The notes under the pieces were generated by a model, which saw nothing but the letters and a program-made list of their open reading frames with translations, did no database searches and was not told the origin of the DNA. Shown piece after piece: positions 35,747-44,361 of a stretch of 64,000 bases of DNA. Both the position numbers and the translations under genes were made by a program. The stretch's first letter is position 1. The number at the start of each line of letters is the position of its first letter. Origin of the DNA: an uncultured Flavobacteriaceae bacterium (lineage in GTDB: Bacteria; Bacteroidota; Bacteroidia; Flavobacteriales; Flavobacteriaceae); the NCBI GenBank assembly GCA_947498845.1, contig CANMLX010000003.1, positions 1 to 64,000 on the forward strand, in the 5' to 3' direction.

Positions 35747-36029
35747 ACACCTCCCTTAATCCCTCCTTGTTAGGAGGGAAACTGTTACCTTAAAAAAACA
35801 TTTAGAATATGAGTGTCCCCTCTAATAAGAGGGGAGTCAGGGGTGTGTATTAATACTAGAGTAAATATAAACCTCTAAAGCATTAATTAAAAACAATCAA
35901 AAATTGTGTCTAAAATTAATGACAACAATTTACACCTCCCTTAATCCCTCCTTGTTAGGAGGGAAACTGTGACTATTAAAATTATAGAGCATGAGCGTCC
36001 CTCTAAAAAGAGGGGAGTAAGGGAGGTGT
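35747..36029 (+). repeat. Right part of hairpin-module array (A4-B-A5)
   Basis: A4 (35747-35848), a B spacer (35849-35931) matching the left-hand spacers over its 83 bp, and A5 (35932-36029). Here the first inner hairpin is perfect (CCCTCCTTGTTAGGAGGG). In A5 the outer ends also pair: ACACCTCCCTTA at the start with TAAGGGAGGTGT at the end. The module can thus fold as one stem enclosing two hairpins. Confidence 0.88.
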
Positions 36030-36058
36030 TATTCAATTCAAAAACTAATACCTACAAC

Positions 36059-36120
36059 TACACCGCCCTCACTTCCTGCCTTAATAAGTGAAAACTGTTA
36101 TCTTTAAAAAAGTATTTAGA
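36059..36120 (+). repeat. Degenerate module A at the right edge
   Basis: ACACCGCCCTCACTTCCTGCC, then AAACTGTTATCTTTAAAAAA and TATTTAGAAT, correspond to the left half of module A with several changes. The 542-bp and 546-bp gene-free stretches around the DUF559 gene are almost entirely array. Bases 36121-36190 show nothing further. Confidence 0.55.
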
Positions 36121-36190
36121 ATACATAAATACCTTCTAGAAAGAGAAAGAAACTAAAGGCTGTATCAAACACAAAACTAATACAAAACAA

Positions 36191-36730
36191 ATGAAAACCT
36201 ACATAGCATTACTTAGAGGCATAAACGTAAGCGGACAAAAAAAAGTCCCTATGGCAGAGTTACGCGAAATACTCTCTAAACTAAACATACAAAATGTACA
36301 AACCTATATTCAAAGTGGTAATGTGTTATTTAAGTCTTCCATCGAAAACATTGAACACCTTGAGCTTGATATACATAACGCCATAAAAAATAAATTTGGT
36401 TTTGAGGTTCCTGTTTTAGTGAGAACCCGTAATGTTTTTCAATCTATTTTTGATGCATGCCCTTTCCCTGAAGACAAAAAACAATCCAGCTATTTTACCA
36501 TATTACATAGTCCACCAAACAAAGACCTAATAGCTTCTGTTTCCAAAGAAACTTATGAAAACGAAGCTTTTTTTATTACAAATAACTGCGTATACTTTCA
36601 TTGCTCAACAGGCTATGGTAAGGCAAAATGTAATAACAACTTTTTTGAACGAAAATTAAAAGTCTCTGCGACTACAAGAAATTATAAAACCATGGTAAAG
36701 TTGTTATCTTTGTCTGCAGATTTACAATAG
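36191..36730 (+). CDS. DUF1697 family protein
   Basis: 179 residues. YIALLRGINVSGQKKVPMAELREILSKLNIQNVQTYIQSGNVLFKS is the diagnostic DUF1697 start. FGFEVPVLVRT and the later VYFHCSTGYGKAKCNNNFFERKL plus ATTRNYKTMVKL complete it. Cytoplasmic, function unknown. One base separates its stop from the diphosphomevalonate decarboxylase ATG, so the two are co-transcribed even though no link to isoprenoid synthesis is known. Confidence 0.9.
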   Translation: MKTYIALLRGINVSGQKKVPMAELREILSKLNIQNVQTYIQSGNVLFKSSIENIEHLELDIHNAIKNKFGFEVPVLVRTRNVFQSIFDACPFPEDKKQSSYFTILHSPPNKDLIASVSKETYENEAFFITNNCVYFHCSTGYGKAKCNNNFFERKLKVSATTRNYKTMVKLLSLSADLQ

Positions 36731-36731
36731 C

Positions 36732-37820
36732 ATGACAGCAGAACAATTTATCTCTAAAGACTATTCATTCACTATAGAAAAAGGGCGTTTTACATGGAGT
36801 TCTCCAAGCAATATCGCTTTAGTGAAATATTGGGGAAAAAGAGACCCTCAACTTCCAGAAAACCCATCTATAAGTTTCACCTTAGACAACTGTAAAACCA
36901 CAACAACACTTTCGTTCTCAAAAAAAGAAACCTCCTCAAACTTTTCTTTTGAAGTGTTTTTGGATGGTGAAAAAAAAGATGATTTCAAACCAAAAATAGA
37001 AACGTTTTTTAAGCGCATTGAAGGGTATTTACCATTTTTAAAAGCCTATCATTTTAAAATTGAAACCTCTAACACCTTTCCTCATAGCTCGGGAATAGCC
37101 TCTTCTGCATCAGGCATGAGTGCTTTAGCAGCTTGCTTAATGTCTATTGAAAGCGCACTAAGCAATACCATTTCTAATGACTTTTTTATCCAAAAAGCAT
37201 CTTTTTTAGCACGATTAGGGTCGGGAAGTGCCTGTAGAAGTTTTGAAGGTGATTTGGTTGTTTGGGGAACACATAAATCTATTGTTGGAAGTAATAATGT
37301 GTTTGGCATTAAATACCCTTATGAGGTACATAAAAACTTTAAAAACTACCAAGACACTATTCTATTAGTTGATAAAGGCGAAAAACAAGTTAGTAGTACA
37401 GTTGGGCACAATTTAATGCACGGTCACCCATTTGCAAAAGAGCGCTTTAAACAAGCCCATAATAATTTAGAAAAATTAATCCCTGTTCTTAAAGAAGGGC
37501 ATTTAGATGCCTTTATTAAAATAGTTGAAAGTGAAGCATTATCCCTACACGCCATGATGATGACAAGCATGCCTTACTTTATTTTAATGAAACCCAATAC
37601 ACTTGAAATTATCAATAAAATTTGGAAATACAGAAAAGAAACAGGCTCTAAAGTATGTTTTACACTCGATGCTGGCGCTAATGTGCATGTATTATACCCA
37701 GAACAAGAATTTAATCAAGTGCAGGAGTTTATTAATAATGAGTTGGCTAAGTATTGCCAAAATGAACAATACATTAATGATAAGATTGGTTTTGGTTCTA
37801 AACCAGTTAATAATGAATAG
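36732..37820 (+). CDS. mvaD: Diphosphomevalonate decarboxylase
   Basis: 362-residue GHMP-fold enzyme converting mevalonate diphosphate to isopentenyl diphosphate. Signature blocks: SPSNIALVKYWGKRDPQLPENPSISFTL (substrate binding), FPHSSGIASSASGMSALA (phosphate loop) and RLGSGSACRSFEGDLVVWG. The last codons lie inside a 14-bp tandem repeat (37805-37846), so the C-terminal tail KPVNNE is repeat-encoded. It works with the mevalonate kinase at 38271, from which it is separated by a four-helix-bundle gene. Confidence 0.95.
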   Translation: MTAEQFISKDYSFTIEKGRFTWSSPSNIALVKYWGKRDPQLPENPSISFTLDNCKTTTTLSFSKKETSSNFSFEVFLDGEKKDDFKPKIETFFKRIEGYLPFLKAYHFKIETSNTFPHSSGIASSASGMSALAACLMSIESALSNTISNDFFIQKASFLARLGSGSACRSFEGDLVVWGTHKSIVGSNNVFGIKYPYEVHKNFKNYQDTILLVDKGEKQVSSTVGHNLMHGHPFAKERFKQAHNNLEKLIPVLKEGHLDAFIKIVESEALSLHAMMMTSMPYFILMKPNTLEIINKIWKYRKETGSKVCFTLDAGANVHVLYPEQEFNQVQEFINNELAKYCQNEQYINDKIGFGSKPVNNE

Positions 37821-37846
37821 TTAATAATGAATAGTTAATAATGAAA
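37805..37846 (+). repeat. 14-bp tandem repeat, three units
   Basis: AGTTAATAATGAAT occurs at 37805-37818 and 37819-37832; the unit 37833-37846 differs at the last base. The first unit contains the end of mvaD; the stop TAG spans units one and two. Confidence 0.9.
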
Positions 37847-37852
37847 AATTAA
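37840..37852 (+). repeat. Inverted repeat flanking the four-helix-bundle gene, left arm
   Basis: AATGAAAAATTAA here is matched by its reverse complement TTAATTTTTCATT at 38237-38249, just after the four-helix-bundle stop codon. The pair brackets the gene and could mark an inserted cassette. Such AT-rich arms can also arise by chance. Confidence 0.5.
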
Positions 37853-37884
37853 AAAGTGTATTTTAGAATACTATTTAAATTATT

Positions 37885-38232
37885 ATGAAACAAAACATTA
37901 TTAAAGATAAAAGCTTTAATTTTGCAGTAGACATTGTGAATTTGTATAAAGAATTGGCATACAACAAAAAAGAATATGTAATGTCAAGGCAATTATTAAA
38001 ATCTGGCACATCAATTGGAGCTAATGTTAGAGAAGCCGAATTTGCTCAAAGTAAACCAGATTTTATTAGTAAAATGTCTATAAGTTTAAAAGAAGCCAAC
38101 GAAACAGATTATTGGTTAGATTTGCTTCATGAAACAGGTTTTCTTGATAAGAATCAATTTGAAATATTTAAACCCAAATCAACAGAAATAGTGAAATTAT
38201 TGGTAAGTATTGTAAAAACGTCTAAACAATAA
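37885..38232 (+). CDS. Four helix bundle protein (23S-intervening-sequence type)
   Basis: 115 residues, all helical. DKSFNFAVDIVNLYKELAYNKKEYVMSRQLLKSGTSIGANVREAEFAQSKPDFISKMSISLKEANETDYWLDLL is the characteristic four-helix-bundle (S23/IVP-like) sequence. Relatives lie in intervening sequences of 23S rRNA genes and as scattered solitary genes; function unknown. Here it interrupts mevalonate genes and is bracketed by a tandem repeat and short inverted repeats, consistent with a small mobile cassette. Confidence 0.9.
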   Translation: MKQNIIKDKSFNFAVDIVNLYKELAYNKKEYVMSRQLLKSGTSIGANVREAEFAQSKPDFISKMSISLKEANETDYWLDLLHETGFLDKNQFEIFKPKSTEIVKLLVSIVKTSKQ

Positions 38233-38270
38233 ATTATTAATTTTTCATTTTTACTTTTTAATTAAGAGTT

Positions 38271-39200
38271 ATGAAAGGACCTCTATTTTATTCAAAAATA
38301 TTACTCTTTGGAGAATATGGGATCATTAAAGATTCTAAAGGATTATCAATCCCTTATAGTTTTTATAATGGGGCTTTAAAAACAGATAAAAACCTTTCAG
38401 AAAAAGCTAAAACATCCAATGAAAGCCTAAAGCGTTTTGTGGATTATCTGGAAAACGTTGATGAGAACTTGGTTACTTTCGATATCACTGCTTTAAAGCA
38501 ACATGTAGAGGAAGGCATGTATTTTGACTCATCAATTCCTCAGGGTTATGGTGTTGGTAGTAGTGGCGCTCTAGTTGCGGCGATTTACGATAAATATGCT
38601 CAAGATAAAATTACAGTTTTAGAAAACTTAACACGAGAAAAACTTTTAAAGCTTAAAACCATATTCTCTACAATGGAATCTTTTTTCCACGGAAAATCGT
38701 CTGGTTTAGACCCTTTAAACAGTTATTTAAGCATTCCTATTCTTATAAATTCTAAGGATAACATAGAAGCTACAGGTATTCCTGCACAACAAACCGATGG
38801 TAAAGGTGGCGTGTTTTTATTAGATAGTGGTATCACAGGAGAAACAGCACCTATGATAAGTGTATTTATGGAGAAAATGAAGCAAGAAGGGTTTCGTTCT
38901 ATGTTAAAGAATCAGTTTATAAAATACACCGATGCTTGTGTGGACGATTTCTTAAAAGGCGATGTAAAATCATTATTTAGTAATACCAAGTCTCTATCTA
39001 AAGTGGTATTAAACCATTTTAAACCCATGATACCTAAGCAGTTTCATGCGCTTTGGCAAAAAGGCATCGAAACTAACGACTACTATTTAAAACTTTGTGG
39101 TTCTGGCGGAGGTGGTTATATTCTTGGTTTTACCGAAGATATAGAAAAAGCAAAACAGTCACTTTCCAATTACAAATTGGAAGTTGTTTATAATTTCTAA
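38271..39200 (+). CDS. mvk: Mevalonate kinase (GHMP kinase)
   Basis: 309 residues. LLFGEYGIIKDSKGLSIPYSF at the N-terminus, the ATP loop PQGYGVGSSGALVAA (about 90-104), FHGKSSGLDPLNSYLS with the catalytic Asp, and the C-terminal LCGSGGGGYILGF are GHMP-kinase motifs arranged as in mevalonate kinases. It would phosphorylate mevalonate in the pathway that mvaD completes. Phosphomevalonate kinase is not in this window; a second GHMP kinase elsewhere would be expected. Confidence 0.88.
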   Translation: MKGPLFYSKILLFGEYGIIKDSKGLSIPYSFYNGALKTDKNLSEKAKTSNESLKRFVDYLENVDENLVTFDITALKQHVEEGMYFDSSIPQGYGVGSSGALVAAIYDKYAQDKITVLENLTREKLLKLKTIFSTMESFFHGKSSGLDPLNSYLSIPILINSKDNIEATGIPAQQTDGKGGVFLLDSGITGETAPMISVFMEKMKQEGFRSMLKNQFIKYTDACVDDFLKGDVKSLFSNTKSLSKVVLNHFKPMIPKQFHALWQKGIETNDYYLKLCGSGGGGYILGFTEDIEKAKQSLSNYKLEVVYNF

Positions 39201-39248
39201 TTCCTATTAACGTTACTTAGTGCAGGGAATTCAATAAAATAGGTTTTA

Positions 39249-40151
39249 ATGCTATCAAGGAGACAGAAGCATATTCTACTTAAGTTTTTTAGTATGTTTT
39301 CTGTTGTTAGAGGGTACAACATTCTAATTGTTGTTATCGCTCAATACCTAACTTCAATCTACATTCTAGCACACAACAAACCTTTAAAACAGGTAATATT
39401 AGATATTAATTTATTAATGCTAGTATTAGCATCGGCAGCTACCATAGCAGGCGGTTATATTATTAACAACTTTTACGACTCCGAAAAAGATTTAATTAAC
39501 AGACCCATTAAATCAAAATTGGATCGCCTAGTGAGTCAAAACACAAAACTCTCCTTTTATTTTGTTTTAAATTTTCTGGCGGTTATCATGGCCAGCTACG
39601 TATCATTTAAAGCTGTTTTATTTTTTTCAATCTATATATTCGGTATTTGGTTTTATTCGCACAAACTAAAAAAACTACCTTTTGTTGGCAATTTAACCTC
39701 AGCTATTTTAACTATTACCCCGTTTTTTGCCATTTTTATGTATTACAAAAATTTTGAAACTGTAATTTTTGTACATGCTATTTTCTTGTTTTTAATTATT
39801 TCTATGCGTGAACTCACTAAAGATTTAGAAAACATTAAAGGAGACATGGCACAAAACTACAGTACCATTTCTGTGATTTATGGCGAAAAGACATCTAAAA
39901 TAATGCTCACATTTTTAGCTGCTTTAACCCTAATACCCATATATTTATTATTATTTAAATTTAATGTGGGGCACATGTATTTCTTTTTCTACTTAAGTAT
40001 TTTGCTTCTTATACTATTTTTATTGTTACTCTGGTATTCAAAAACTAAAACACATTATTTGATACTTCATAACATATTAAAATTTATAATTCTGGCAGGT
40101 GTATTTAGTATTTTATTGATAGATGTGACTATAATCTTAAATCGTATTTAG
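39249..40151 (+). CDS. UbiA family prenyltransferase
   Basis: 300-residue membrane enzyme with about eight helices and both Asp-rich motifs of the UbiA superfamily: NNFYDSEKDLINRP (about 81-94) and MRELTKDLENIKGD (about 185-198). It transfers an isoprenyl chain to an acceptor in the membrane. In flavobacterial annotations this group is often called geranylgeranylglycerol-phosphate geranylgeranyltransferase, but acceptor and chain length cannot be read here. Position right after the mevalonate kinase gives a logical supply of isoprenoid precursors. Confidence 0.88.
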   Translation: MLSRRQKHILLKFFSMFSVVRGYNILIVVIAQYLTSIYILAHNKPLKQVILDINLLMLVLASAATIAGGYIINNFYDSEKDLINRPIKSKLDRLVSQNTKLSFYFVLNFLAVIMASYVSFKAVLFFSIYIFGIWFYSHKLKKLPFVGNLTSAILTITPFFAIFMYYKNFETVIFVHAIFLFLIISMRELTKDLENIKGDMAQNYSTISVIYGEKTSKIMLTFLAALTLIPIYLLLFKFNVGHMYFFFYLSILLLILFLLLLWYSKTKTHYLILHNILKFIILAGVFSILLIDVTIILNRI

Positions 40152-40152
40152 T

Positions 40153-41106
40153 ATGGAACATTTATTAAAAGTTGCTTTAGCACAAATTTCACCAGTCTGG
40201 TTAAATAAAACAGAAACCATAAAAAAAGTAGAACAGTCTATAATAGAAGCTTCAAAAGATGCTTGTGAATTAATAGTGTTTGGAGAAGGATTAATTCCAG
40301 GATATCCATTTTGGTTGGCTTTAACAGGGGGTGCTGAGTGGGACACAAAACTTAATAAAGAACTACATGCCCATTATGTTAGAAATTCCATTACTATAGA
40401 AAAAGGAGATTTAGACGCTATATGCAAATTAGCTAAAACACATAGAATTGCTATTTACTTAGGGATTATTGAGAGACCATTAGATAGAGGCGGACATAGC
40501 ATTTATGCTTCTTTAGTTTATATAAATGAATTTGGAGAAATAAAATCTGTACATAGAAAATTACAACCCACATACGATGAACGATTAACTTGGTCTCCAG
40601 GTGACGGTAATGGCTTAAAAGTACATTCATTAAAAAAATTCACTGTAGGAGGCTTAAATTGTTGGGAAAACTGGATGCCTTTGCCAAGAGCTGCATTATA
40701 TGGTTTAGGTGAAAACTTACACATCGCTGTATGGCCAGGTGGAGACCATAACACAAAGGACATTACACGTTTTATAGCCAGAGAATCGAGGTCTTTTGTG
40801 ATATCGGTAAGCAGTTTAATGGCTTCATCTAATTTCCCTAAAGACACGCCACATTTAGATACGATTTTACAAAAAGCCCCAGACGTTTTAGCAAATGGAG
40901 GCAGCTGTATCGCTGGACCAGATGGAGAATGGATTATAGACCCTGTAATAGACAAAGAAGGGTTAATTACAGCCACTATTGATTTTAACAAAGTATATCA
41001 AGAACGTCAAAATTTTGATCCTGTAGGCCATTATTCCAGACCAGACGTAACACAGTTACAAGTTAATACAGAACGACAATCTACCATAAAATTCAACAAA
41101 AAATAA
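40153..41106 (+). CDS. Carbon-nitrogen hydrolase (nitrilase family)
   Basis: 317 residues with the full catalytic triad: Glu45 (VFGEGLIPGYP), Lys137 (VHRKLQPTYDER) and Cys170 (GGLNCWENWMPL). The NCWE signature is that of true nitrilase/cyanide-hydratase branch enzymes rather than amidases. Cytoplasmic. It begins 1 bp after the prenyltransferase stop, so translation is coupled, though a metabolic link to prenylation is not obvious. The substrate is a nitrile or related C-N compound, not identified. Confidence 0.92.
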   Translation: MEHLLKVALAQISPVWLNKTETIKKVEQSIIEASKDACELIVFGEGLIPGYPFWLALTGGAEWDTKLNKELHAHYVRNSITIEKGDLDAICKLAKTHRIAIYLGIIERPLDRGGHSIYASLVYINEFGEIKSVHRKLQPTYDERLTWSPGDGNGLKVHSLKKFTVGGLNCWENWMPLPRAALYGLGENLHIAVWPGGDHNTKDITRFIARESRSFVISVSSLMASSNFPKDTPHLDTILQKAPDVLANGGSCIAGPDGEWIIDPVIDKEGLITATIDFNKVYQERQNFDPVGHYSRPDVTQLQVNTERQSTIKFNKK

Positions 41107-41136
41107 AATCGTTAATCTAAATCATTATAAGGTATA

Positions 41137-41144
41137 TATCTTTG
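41137..41144 (+). promoter_or_regulatory. Candidate -7 element for the pseudouridine synthase gene
   Basis: TATCTTTG matches TAnnTTTG exactly and lies 16 bp before the ATG at 41161, suggesting a separate, short-leader transcript for this gene. Confidence 0.4.
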
Positions 41145-41160
41145 CATAAAATTTAGAGAA

Positions 41161-42000
41161 ATGAACAGACATCAAGGAAATAGAGGAAAAGGTAAATTAT
41201 CTGAAGGGAGCAATGCAAGAAAACGTTCTTCAAACTCTAATAAAGGAAACGCTCCTGCTAAAAAAAAGCATGCAACTGCAACCCCCAATAATACTAATGA
41301 AATTAGATTAAACAAATACATTTCTAATTCAGGAATCTGTTCTCGTAGAGAAGCCGATGTACACATAGCCACAGGACTTGTAAGCGTAAATGGCAAAATA
41401 ATTACCGAAATGGGTTATAAAGTAAAACCTGACGATGATGTACGTTATGATGGCTCTAGAATTAGCCCAGAAAAAAAAGCCTATGTGTTACTTAATAAAC
41501 CAAAAGGATTTGCCACTACCACTAGCGAAGGTAAAGGCAGAACAGTTATGGACTTAGTAGCCAATGCTACAAACTCTAGAATAAAACCCATTGGACGTTT
41601 AGGAAGAAACTCTAAAGGCTTATTGTTATTTACTAATGATGATGAAGTGGTAAATAAATTTACTAAATCTAAAAATGGTGTACCTCGTTTGTTCCATATA
41701 GAACTGAACAAGAATTTAAAATTAGAAGATTTAAAGAAAATTCAAAATGGTTTTAATCTGGAAGGAAAGCTTATTACAGTTGAAGAGATAAGCTATATAG
41801 ACGGCGCCTCCAAAAAAGAAATAGGCTTAAAAATAAAAAACACAGGCAATACCATTATCCGTGCTATTTTTGATTATTTTAGATACGATATCGTAAGCTT
41901 GGATTGTGTAGCAATAGGCCACCTTACCAAAAAAGATATTCCTCGTGGACATTGGAAGCATTTAACTACTCAAGAGCTAGACATGCTTAAAATGCTTTAA
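41161..42000 (+). CDS. rRNA pseudouridine synthase (RsuA/RluB/RluE/RluF family)
   Basis: 279 residues. A basic low-complexity N-terminus (residues 1-45, rich in Asn, Lys, Gly and Arg) precedes an S4 RNA-binding domain (about 46-105: IRLNKYISNSGICSRREADVHIATGLVSVNGK). The catalytic domain follows, with the nucleophile Asp normally in GRLDxxSxGLLLFTND. Here the motif reads IGRLGRNSKGLLLFTNDDEV, so Gly stands where the catalytic Asp is expected. The protein may thus be inactive, or belong to a flavobacterial subgroup with this change. Confidence 0.85.
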   Translation: MNRHQGNRGKGKLSEGSNARKRSSNSNKGNAPAKKKHATATPNNTNEIRLNKYISNSGICSRREADVHIATGLVSVNGKIITEMGYKVKPDDDVRYDGSRISPEKKAYVLLNKPKGFATTTSEGKGRTVMDLVANATNSRIKPIGRLGRNSKGLLLFTNDDEVVNKFTKSKNGVPRLFHIELNKNLKLEDLKKIQNGFNLEGKLITVEEISYIDGASKKEIGLKIKNTGNTIIRAIFDYFRYDIVSLDCVAIGHLTKKDIPRGHWKHLTTQELDMLKML

Positions 42001-42114
42001 TTCTTCAAGCTAACAAATAAAACACACCATCTTTTCTATAAAAGTCAAGCATTTTTTGCTCAGTTTATTAGGATCATGTAGGTTTGCAGCCCTTTTTTCC
42101 TAAAATCAAATAAA

Positions 42115-43485
42115 ATGAAGCGCGAAATGCAACTGGATAAAGCGCCAATAAAGGCTTTGTTTTTTAAATATTACATTCCCATATTAACTAGTTTACTATC
42201 TGTAACTATTCATCAAATAGTAGATGGAAGCATTCTTTCTGAATATATAGGAAAAGAAGGGGTTGCTGCTGTTGGAATGTTTGGAAATATAATTACTGGT
42301 TTTGCGGCATTTGGATTAACCTTAGTTATTGGCGGTGGTATATTAATTGGTAAAAGCCTTGGAGAAGGAGATAATACTAAAGCGCAGGAAGTATTTCAGT
42401 TTACAAGCACCCTAACCATATGTTTTGGTGCAATTGTAATTATTCTAACACCCTTTTTTGCAGACGATTTGGTTTGCTTTCTTGTTGGCAATAAAACATC
42501 TGCACTATACAATGCAACCTATGATTACATGTATTGGGGATTTATGTGGGCACCTATTTTTCTTCTTAGAATGATTTTAGGTAATGTTATTAGTCATGAG
42601 GGCGCTCCAAAAGTAAGCAGAAACGCAACCCTATTTGCTGTGATCCTAAACATTATTCTAGATGTACTTCTGGTTATTGTATTTGCTTTAGGAGCCGAAG
42701 GTGCTTCTATTGCAACAGGAATTTCTATTTTATTCTCTACTATTTATCTCGTTGTTTATATCAATAAGGAACATGGGAGTTTAAAAATAAGGGGGTATCA
42801 ATTTATTATCAAAATAAAAGAATGGAGAGTACTTCTTAACTATGGAGTGCCTTCGTTTGTATCTGAACTATCTTTTTCTACAGGATTACTATTGATTAAC
42901 AGAAGCTTAGTGTCGTTTGGAGATGTAGCAGTTTCTGTTTTTGGTATCGTTAATTATTTAAGTTTTATTTTTTTAAGATTGTTTACAAGCGCCATGGCTT
43001 CTGCCCTACCTATTATGTCATTTAATATAGGCGCTCAATTACCTGATAGGGTACTTGCAACATTAAAATTTTCATTAACATTCTGCTTTCTCATTGGACT
43101 TGCGGTTGTAGCAATTGGCTTTTTATTTCCAGAGCATTTAGTGAACATATTCTCTGGATCTGAACCAACTGAATTTAAAAAAACAGCTTCGGATGCTTTA
43201 GGATTGTTTTTTCTTTTCTTTTTGGTTGCTGGTTCTAATTATATTCTTGGAGCTTACCTTCAAAGTATTGGAAAAGTAACCGTTTCCATACTATTATACT
43301 TGTTAAAAGGTCTAATACTAGTTGCTATGGTTCTAACTATTGCTTCCAACTATTTTAATAATCAAGCTGAATGGATATGGTTATCACGCGCTTTTGCCGA
43401 AGTTGGCGCTTTTGTACTTATTAGTTTGTATACCCTTTATAAGAGACAACGCTATTATAGCCGTGAAGCACTATTGAAACAATAA
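42115..43485 (+). CDS. MATE family efflux transporter
   Basis: 456 residues with 12 predicted membrane helices in two homologous halves, the MATE arrangement (helices begin IPILTSLLSVTIHQIVDG in the first half and VPSFVSELSFSTGLLLINR in the second). GAPKVSRNATLFAVILNIILD is a typical inter-helix block. Exports cationic drugs or metabolites using a Na+ or H+ gradient; substrate unknown. Followed 7 bp after its stop by the 3-bp duplication of a MITE. Confidence 0.9.
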   Translation: MKREMQLDKAPIKALFFKYYIPILTSLLSVTIHQIVDGSILSEYIGKEGVAAVGMFGNIITGFAAFGLTLVIGGGILIGKSLGEGDNTKAQEVFQFTSTLTICFGAIVIILTPFFADDLVCFLVGNKTSALYNATYDYMYWGFMWAPIFLLRMILGNVISHEGAPKVSRNATLFAVILNIILDVLLVIVFALGAEGASIATGISILFSTIYLVVYINKEHGSLKIRGYQFIIKIKEWRVLLNYGVPSFVSELSFSTGLLLINRSLVSFGDVAVSVFGIVNYLSFIFLRLFTSAMASALPIMSFNIGAQLPDRVLATLKFSLTFCFLIGLAVVAIGFLFPEHLVNIFSGSEPTEFKKTASDALGLFFLFFLVAGSNYILGAYLQSIGKVTVSILLYLLKGLILVAMVLTIASNYFNNQAEWIWLSRAFAEVGAFVLISLYTLYKRQRYYSREALLKQ

Positions 43486-43495
43486 ATTTCTATAA

Positions 43496-43656
43496 TACCA
43501 ATTCCCAAATAAATTTACTAAGTTAAAAAGTGTCTTTTAAAATTCTATCTTCAACATAAAAAAGAACCGTAATTACGGCTATGCTTATTTTTTCTGTCTC
43601 GTATAATTCCAAAATCCATCATTTTCCTTTATAGTATATTCATTTAAGAATTGGTA
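43496..43656 (-). mobile_element. MITE copy 2 (~161 bp, opposite orientation)
   Basis: Starts TACCAATTCCCAAAT and ends AATTGGTA, flanked by direct repeats TAA at 43493-43495 and 43657-43659. The interior is about 90% identical to the reverse complement of the copy at 28543-28702 (for example the shared stretch ATTCTATCTTCAACATAAAA). Its right terminal repeat has drifted (ATTTAAGAATTGG). Non-coding. The rest of the 390-bp gene-free stretch 43486-43875 is AT-rich with nothing recognisable. Confidence 0.85.
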
Positions 43657-43875
43657 TAATTAATACAAAATACGAGCTACCCTTTTTTATAAAAAAGTGC
43701 TTATTGAGCTTTAAGCATATTATTTTATAACGTCTGTTTTACATATAAAATCATCTTATTTTTAAACAAAAAAATACTATAAACTATAAATATATCGTCA
43801 GTTATTATAAAAAATAGTTTTCATAGGCTTCGTTGAGTTTTGCAGTTTTGCCCTGTAATCATTAAAACAAAAGTT

Positions 43876-44361
43876 ATGAATTATCAAACTTCAGTTTCTG
43901 TAGAAGAAAAAAACAAAAAAGCCGATTCTAAAAAGAATAATAACGTTTATGATCAAAAACCTACAGCTGCTTTTATAGGCGCTTCTTGGACCGCGCTTTT
44001 AGTAGGCATGACGTCGTATTGTATTGGACTTTGGAATGCTAATATGCTACTTAACGAAAAAGGCTATTATTTTACGATTCTACTCTTTGGATTATTCTCT
44101 GTAATATCTGTACAAAAAGCTGTTAGAGATAAAATGGAAGACATCCCTGTTACCGAAATCTATTACAGCATTAGTTGGTTCACCACAATAGCTGCAATTG
44201 TTCTATTAGTTATTGGTCTTTGGAATGCCGACTTACTTTTAAGCGAAAAAGGATTTTATGCCATGTCTTTCCTATTGAGTCTCTTTGCTGCTATTGCTGT
44301 GCAAAAAAACACCAGAGACGTTCAATATATCGATAGAAACTTAGAAAAGGACAAGTCCTAA
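43876..44361 (+). CDS. YiaA/YiaB family membrane protein (two repeats)
   Basis: 161 residues from ATG 43876 ([15 protein letters not shown]). An in-frame TTG at 43840 falls in a TTTTG-rich, promoter-like leader and is rejected. Two tandem YiaAB units of two helices each: [35 protein letters not shown] and [31 protein letters not shown], each followed by a VQK..RD end. Inner-membrane protein of unknown function. Confidence 0.88.
   Translation: MNYQTSVSVEEKNKKADSKKNNNVYDQKPTAAFIGASWTALLVGMTSYCIGLWNANMLLNEKGYYFTILLFGLFSVISVQKAVRDKMEDIPVTEIYYSISWFTTIAAIVLLVIGLWNADLLLSEKGFYAMSFLLSLFAAIAVQKNTRDVQYIDRNLEKDKS

Noticed and set aside
34758..36120. CRISPR array
   Set aside because: The repeats are ~103 bp, the intervening 83-bp spacers are identical rather than unique, and no cas genes are present.
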